A stretch of 64,000 nt of DNA, taken from positions 60,014,001-60,078,000 of the forward strand of contig NC_080590.1 of NCBI RefSeq assembly GCF_029962835.1, read 5' to 3'. Of the stretch, positions 58,151 to 64,000 are shown piece after piece; the stretch's first letter is position 1, and each line of letters starts with the position of its first letter. The notes below the pieces were generated by a model. It was not told the DNA's origin, searched no databases, and saw only the letters and a program-made list of their open reading frames with translations. Source of the stretch: Magnolia sinica. Lineage: Eukaryota > Streptophyta > Magnoliopsida > Magnoliales > Magnoliaceae. Position numbers and translations under genes: made by a program.

Positions 58151-60140
58151 TAGGGCCAAGAGGTGAAGTTTTTAAATGTTTTTAATGTTCTAGTTTACTG
58201 TCATTAAAGTTTTATGGTTTGAATGTTGAACAATTCATTGATTATTTTTTTTAGTTCGATTAAAGCTTTGGTTTTAGTTTACTTTGATTCATTGTCAATT
58301 CCGGACACTTTGAATGATTAAGAAAGTTAAGATTGTTTGCTTATCTATTTTGTAGAGGATGATATGTAAAATTTATGGATTTATCATAGACTAAGGACAC
58401 GATAGATACTTTGGATTCCCTATAATTGATAACTTAGTGTTTCATGTAATAATTGAATTAATTGGAGTTCATATCTATTTTTGTTTCAGAATTCTGAATC
58501 AACCGCTCTATCATCTGGCTAGATAGGATATGATTTTAATTTTAGTTATGTTATCTAATTGAATAAAGTAAATTAGACATTGAGAATTATTAGAAGTAGA
58601 TCATTGGCATTCTAATGTTTTATTTTTATTGATTTTCTCTCTACAATACCGAAATTTTCATTATTACTTCCTCTAATTTAAATTTCATAATTAGTTACAG
58701 TTTAGTTTTATTCTAAAGTGTTTTAAGAATGTGCTAATATAAGTCCATGAGGATTCGATCTCGGTCTCACTGAGTTAAAACTACATCTCTGCCCTGCACT
58801 TAAGGTTGTCATTCTTTTGGATCGATCAATGTACACAAAGCACTAGATCACAAGAGGATGACCTTTTTCTTTTTCTTTCAATAATGTAATTGATCATTTA
58901 CGCCAAGTCATTGGCCAAGGAAGATTTAGATCTAGAGTACACCATCTAAGTCAAAAACATTAGATTACTAAGGGATTCTTCTGTAAGTTGTTATTTTCAT
59001 TTCATTTAATGCAATTGACTTCCTTTTACTCTCACGTTGTACGAATCAGATGATCTCTGCTATTACAATAAGAAAAATACATTTAAGCTAAAAGATAAAA
59101 AGTACATATTGGAATGACAAACCATTCCCTTGACAAATTATTTGATTTCATTTACAAGCGGTTGAATAGATGACTGAATTGATTCAGTTCTCAGTCATGA
59201 TTGCTCACGATTCCTGTGTCTATCACAATGCTTGAAATAATAGGCTTTCAGTTCAGATTGAGCCATACATCATCTCCTAAAAGAACCTAGCACACAAAAG
59301 ATCTCGATACAAAACCAAGGTGGTCCATAGCCCATGGAACATGTTGAGAAGGAATGCCACCGTTGATTAAAGTGAGGGCCATACCGTGCTGCATATATAG
59401 AATCCATGCGGTTCATATGCTTCATTCTGGTTAGATGAAGGGTCAGGCTAATAATCAGGTCTCTTACAATTATGGTGCACCTATGTGAAATTTAAGGGTG
59501 AGTGTTGTTCCCTTTCTTGTGTCCCACTTCAGTTTTCGATCATGCTGAGTGTTGGGCCTCAGGGGCTTTTTGAGGTGACCCATCCGAGTGTTTGGCCTTA
59601 GGGGCCTTTTGAGGTGACACATCCGATAGGTGGGTTGGATGGTGCGAATACATCGCGTGGGGGCCACATATGACCGGCGTACGGTTACAGTGGTACAGGT
59701 ACTACCACTAGACCGCGCTCTATAGGTATAATAACACTTTTTTTTCTTCTTCTTCTTCCTCTTCCTTCCTCTTTTATTTTTTTATTTTTTTATTTTTTTA
59801 TTTTTTTATTTTGTTTATTTTTTTTAAAGTCCCCTTGTTTAGAGAATCTGATTTGAAATCTTCGCGCACTACAAGACATCATCTATTTCAGACTTTATTG
59901 TAGGTAGAGTAATAGGAAAGGCAGATAGTTTTGGTCATCCTAGATTTTTTCCTTCATGGACATTTCAGTGTTTTATTTATTAGCAGAAGTGGCTTGTTCC
60001 CATTTGTATTACTAAGCTCATTGGAAGGAAGGACATAAAATTATTCACTTGTCCCTGCGATGCTACATTTGTGTCATTGGCTTTGTAAGGCTTATTCTAA
60101 TGTTCATTTACCATGTCCCCATTTTCTTTCCACACGCCAG
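58151..60140. other. No gene; degraded repeats
   Basis: It contains an Athila-like LTR ending (58740-58830), a ~42-bp tandem duplication (59546-59626) and a T-rich TTTTTTTA tract (59740-59825). Confidence 0.4.
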
Positions 60141-60145
60141 CTGTG

Positions 60146-60685
60146 GGGAAATTTCAGGGGCGCGGATTGCGGCCTACCCCCGCCCCGACGGTAATCCGTC
60201 CGGGCAGGGCTCTGTGGAGCCCAACGTGATGTAAGTGTTTTATCCACACTATTCATCGCTTTTCTCGTATCATTTTAAGGTGTGTCTGTAAAATTGAAAT
60301 AGGTCCACAGCTCCAGTAGACCACACCAGAGGAAGCTGTAGTGATAATGACACACACCATTGAAACTTTTCTAAGGGCCACTATGATTTTATTTTTTTTT
60401 TAATCATCCAACCTATTAATAAGGTAATGTAGACGTGGATGAAGTTAAAAAAACAAATATTAGCTTGATCCGAAACTTCTCCACCTCCCAAGAAGTTGTT
60501 AGTGGTGGACAATAAATCCCCACTTTGTGGTCCACTTAAGCCCTTTACCTTGCTTAGTGTTCAGTTCATACCTTAAAATGATCTGAGAAAAGTGATTAAT
60601 GGCTTGGATAAAACATTTATATCATGGTGTGCCCCACAGAGCCCTACCTGGGGGTAGGATGCAATCCGCCTCCAAATTTCAGGTG
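60146..60685. mobile_element. MITE of about 540 bp
   Basis: Inverted ends: GAAATTTCAGGGGCGCGGATTGC at the left and GCAATCCGCCTCCAAATTTC at the right, then CTACCCCC and GGGCTCTGTGG on both sides. The interior holds the same ordered phrases as 31500-31975 and 32065-32612 (ATCATTTTAAGG, ACCACACCAGAGGAA, CATTGAAACTTT, TTAAAATGATCTGA). Confidence 0.75.
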
Positions 60686-61339
60686 TTTTGGGCCACACTA
60701 TACATGCAAATATGACCAAAACATCCTTCGTTCTTTGTGTGTGTGTGTGTGGATGTGTTCGGTGGTGGTGGTGGGTGTAGGGTTGAAACTTGGGCTGGGC
60801 TCAATTTGAATTGCATTGGCCGAACTGAACTTTAGATTGACTTGGGTTGGTTTAGGTCGGGCTAGAAATCCTCTATCGGAGCCCACAATACATGTTCCCA
60901 AATTATTAAACGTGCAATTAATCAAAATTAGGCTGGTGGATGGTATTAACGTCAGACTCCATGGAATTTCATACTTATGAGATAACAAGATCATTAATGT
61001 TGGATTTCCAATCACTGTATATTGGATCTAGGCCCACATGCTGAGTTATTTAATCATTTTATTCAAATTTATTTTCTTATAAGTGATGATGGTGGGTTTT
61101 ATTTTGCTAATGTTATTTATAGTAATGTTACTTGTCGATCAGAAATTAAATAGTGTTAGGTTACTAGTTGCTACTGTTAGCCGGACCCGACTTGACCCAT
61201 GTCAAACAACCAGAGGATGGCGATCAATGTACATCAAAGGACTTTTAACACTCCTAACACTCCTTTGCACATGGGAGGTGGAACACCACACGTGAACGAG
61301 AACACCTGTGCACCACTTCTCAGGGGAACTCGTGAGAAC

Positions 61340-61975
61340 ATTTTGAGAACTCATCTCCTATATGATATTAGCCCAAAATCTGAATCATCCATGTGATGTA
61401 GCACCCTATGAAATCCTTATAGTCCAAAATTTACCCTGATTTAAAACTTTGGTGGGCCATGGAAAAAAGAGAGATGCAAATTGAGGGAGGAAAATATTTC
61501 ATTTTTCCATGGCCCATTGAAATTTCGAATATGGGTAAAAGTTGGGGATTGGAGGTTTCATGGGGTGCTACATCACGTGGATGGTTTAGATTTTGTACTT
61601 ATATCACAGGTGATGAGTTTTGAAAATGTTTTCACTAGTACTATATCTATATAGAGAGAGAGAGGCATGCTCACCTACGCACGTGCGCACCTTTGTACAT
61701 GTGTCATGGGTGTCGAATCCGAACGGTTCATAAGATGTGGAATCCCATGAAACCTTAGGCGGCGAATTTTCACCCTGATCTAAGATTCTAGTGGACCATA
61801 GCAAAGAGAAATTCAAATCAAGGGAAGAAACTGTTTGCATTTTTCATGGCCCACCGAAGTTTTGGTTCAAAGTAAAAATTGGTACCAAGAGGCTTCAAGA
61901 GGTTCTTCTTCATGTGGACCGTTCAGATTTTCGAAACTCATCAGATATGATGAGTTCTCAAAAAAGTTCGTATGT
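61340..61975. repeat. Inverted-repeat unit related to 6100-6690
   Basis: TTGAGAACTCATC at 61340 is matched by GATGAGTTCTCAAAA ending 61975, with three partial copies of the AAACTTTGGTGGGCCATGG / ATTCGGATTTGACACC-type unit between, two of them inverted relative to 6100-6690. Confidence 0.6.
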
Positions 61976-62001
61976 AGTCAGTGATTCGCAAGTGAACGTT
62001 C

Positions 62002-62003
<2 letters not shown>

Positions 62004-62039
<36 letters not shown>
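62004..62039. repeat. (TA)n microsatellite
   Basis: About 36 bp of TA dinucleotides. Confidence 0.95.
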
Positions 62040-62042
<3 letters not shown>

Positions 62043-63520
62043 AGTTTCTAAAAGAAATGTGTTACAAGAAAAGGTCCAACCTAATGAAAAACTCAAATTT
62101 TATTTTTTTAAATAAGCGAGGGTGAAAGCATTTCTAACAAAAAAGAAGGTTTTGTTTTTTAATTTAAATTCAAAAATTAAATTGGTTGTTAATGTATAAT
62201 TTTTATTATTTTTTACCGTTTCTTCTTCGTTTTGACAAGGCCCAATACTAACTATACCATTTCCATAGTGATAAATTAGTCACATAATGGTTAGCCTATC
62301 AATTATAATTAGAAATGATTCATTCGTTAAGTAGAAAATGAAATACAAGCACATCAAAGGAACCTATTGCACTCGTCGAATCAATTGTGGGTGCGGACTA
62401 TCTGAAAAGGGATGATATTGTCCGCACCTCATCTCAACATTAATTTAAGGGACGATCTGCACCTCATCTCAACATTAATTTATATTTGACGATTCTGATT
62501 CTTCTAAATAGGTTTGGAGTTCCAATTATTGTTAATTCATTCTGTTATTTGCTTACTAGAAATAATAATTAGATCAATAATTGATTTCTAACTGTGATAA
62601 TAAATTTAATTGGTTATTTTCAATTATTCAAATCAATAGTTCAAACTGCATTAGTAGGCAGGGCATTTCTTCATATCAGCAGTGTATCCAAACGGAGTTG
62701 GGACCATGACAAGTGGGTGTTGGTAATTTCATCTTATATGGGCAGCTAATTATGAGTGAAGCCAAGCATATGCAAGTGTAGGATACACTGTCATATTTTA
62801 AAACCCAAACACAAGGATGGAAAAGGATTGCATGCTTATCTCATATTTTGACTTCTTCAACACCTTTGTACATCTATATATCTCTATTTTGGGGTCTTAA
62901 ATCTGCCCAAAACCGTTTTCTTCGTGTAATTCATCCACAGCACATTTAGTCAATCTGGGCCATCCAAATACTTGGCCCCATTATTGATGGATAGCCAAAG
63001 GCCAACCTGATTTGATAAATCTTAACTATGTGATTTGTCCCATTTGATTTGGACCAGTGACTAGTTTAGGTGGTTCAATCTGTATTAGTCTTGGGCTACA
63101 CTCCATCCAAATGGGTCCCATGATTTGGATGGTCTGGATTGCTGTACGGTGTGGTGGTGAACTATCACCAAAGTCTTGTCAGGAAAGGAAAGGCAAAAAA
63201 ACATTTATGGCCGCCTTTAATACCACCTTTTATCCAGCAGTTTTTTTTTGAAGCAAAGCAAACATAACTTACCAACTTAGACCATCACGTACGGACAGCA
63301 AATTTGAGGACGAAAATACCCTGCCTTTTAAGTAATCTGGTCTATGGCTACGGATAATCCGTAGCTATAGATAACATAATCTGTAGCTGTAGGCCTGAAT
63401 TGGGGCCGGCTCACCGAACTGGCTACGCCCCCGCCACTTGCTGCCCTGTCCAACGAGGCCACGCCAATCTGGCAGCCCCCGTATGGCTACGGATTATAAC
63501 CATAACCATAGTTACCTTGT
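62040..63520. other. No gene recognised
   Basis: AT-rich. A ~37-bp tandem duplication (GCACCTCATCTCAACATTAA, twice) lies at 62424-62484. Nothing else is supported. Confidence 0.4.
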
Positions 63521-63531
63521 TATCCAAACAA

Positions 63532-63538
<7 letters not shown>

Positions 63539-63619
<81 letters not shown>

Positions 63620-63779
63620 CTTGGGTTAGCTTGTTAGTACACACCCATCTCAGTACACACACTCCATGTTAGCCACCCCTGCTAGGGATCGATGCTAAGA
63701 CCTCAAGTGTTGAAACGAGGTATCTCCACTTAGTCTGCCAGTTGAGCTATGGATCTAGGTGTAACAAAAAAAAAAAAAA
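63539..63779 (-). mobile_element. SINE-like insertion with 13-bp target duplication
   Basis: AAACAAAACAAAT flanks it at 63526-63538 and 63780-63792. On the minus strand: a T run, then a tRNA-like head with pol III A box TAGCTCAACTGG and a B-box-like GCATCGATCCC about 55 nt later, a body with GGCTAACATGGAGTGTG and TGGGTGTGTACTAACA, then a (TA)n tail of about 78 bp (63539-63615). The head also occurs at 28612 and the body at 37128. The flanks are A-rich, so part of the duplication could be coincidence. Confidence 0.6.
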
Positions 63780-63792
63780 AAACAAAACAAAT

Positions 63793-64000
63793 AGTCACAT
63801 CAAAGGAAATCTATTTTCTTTTTCTGCTGTTTGGCACTGAATCCATGGTTTCCAAACATGGCCTAATAGAAAGAAGGTAAAAATAATAATAAATAAAATA
63901 AAAAGATGCAATTCTTTAAGATGAGATAGTGTTGTTGGCTTTAGAGAACAGCCGAATGACCTTCATTTTCATGGCTAGCCAGATATTAAGGCACTAACTT
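63793..64000. other. No feature recognised
   Basis: AT-rich unique-looking sequence to the window end. Confidence 0.4.

Noticed and set aside
63690..63760. A functional tRNA gene
   Set aside because: A and B boxes are present but no cloverleaf with paired acceptor stem could be drawn; the SINE reading fits better.

Overview
This is nuclear DNA from a flowering plant. It has one intact host gene in a deep stack of LTR retrotransposons, MITE-like repeats and microsatellites. The very abundant motif GTGGGCCCCACCATGATG is one I associate from memory with magnoliid genomes such as Magnolia, Liriodendron or Cinnamomum; that placement is inference.

Layout. 1-15640 is a nest of Ty3/Gypsy chromovirus (Del/Tekay-like) material: the end of a very long LTR (to 3345), a decayed pol (3346-3573 and 8803-11513) split by a 5.23-kb solo LTR (3574-8802, target duplication TCGAT), and a 4.04-kb 3' LTR (11603-15640). 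16377-25906 is a complete Ty3/Gypsy Tat-type element with apparently identical 573-bp LTRs, a broken gag, a long pol with two RNase H domains, a broken integrase, and an antisense gene of at least three exons between pol and the 3' LTR. Just beyond it, on the minus strand, is the host gene: an intronless 535-codon MSP-ankyrin protein of the VAPYRIN / VAPYRIN-LIKE family (26219-27826).

28770-34918 is a foldback-like structure: inverted arms of hundreds of base pairs, a 23-bp minisatellite on both strands, and nested MITEs in the middle. 35285-40230 is a Ty1/Copia pol relic on the minus strand, split by a 4.09-kb solo LTR (35998-40087, target duplication GCAAC). 40300-49060 holds Copia-like LTR pieces, a Gypsy element reduced to LTRs and gag, and repeat arrays built on short palindromes. 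49065-55000 holds two Athila-like gag starts in opposite orientation; the minus-strand one continues into protease. 55378-56912 is another Tekay pol/LTR remnant. 56913-64000 has Copia-like LTR sequence, MITEs, microsatellites and a SINE-like insertion with a 13-bp target duplication.

How it fits together. Successive insertions can be ordered because two of them interrupt recognisable reading frames and carry exact target duplications. The only gene with a likely cellular role is the VAPYRIN-like gene. The most interesting element gene is the spliced antisense gene of the Tat element. I found no convincing tRNA, rRNA, CRISPR array or second host gene. Ends of degraded repeats are approximate by tens of bases unless I describe a junction.
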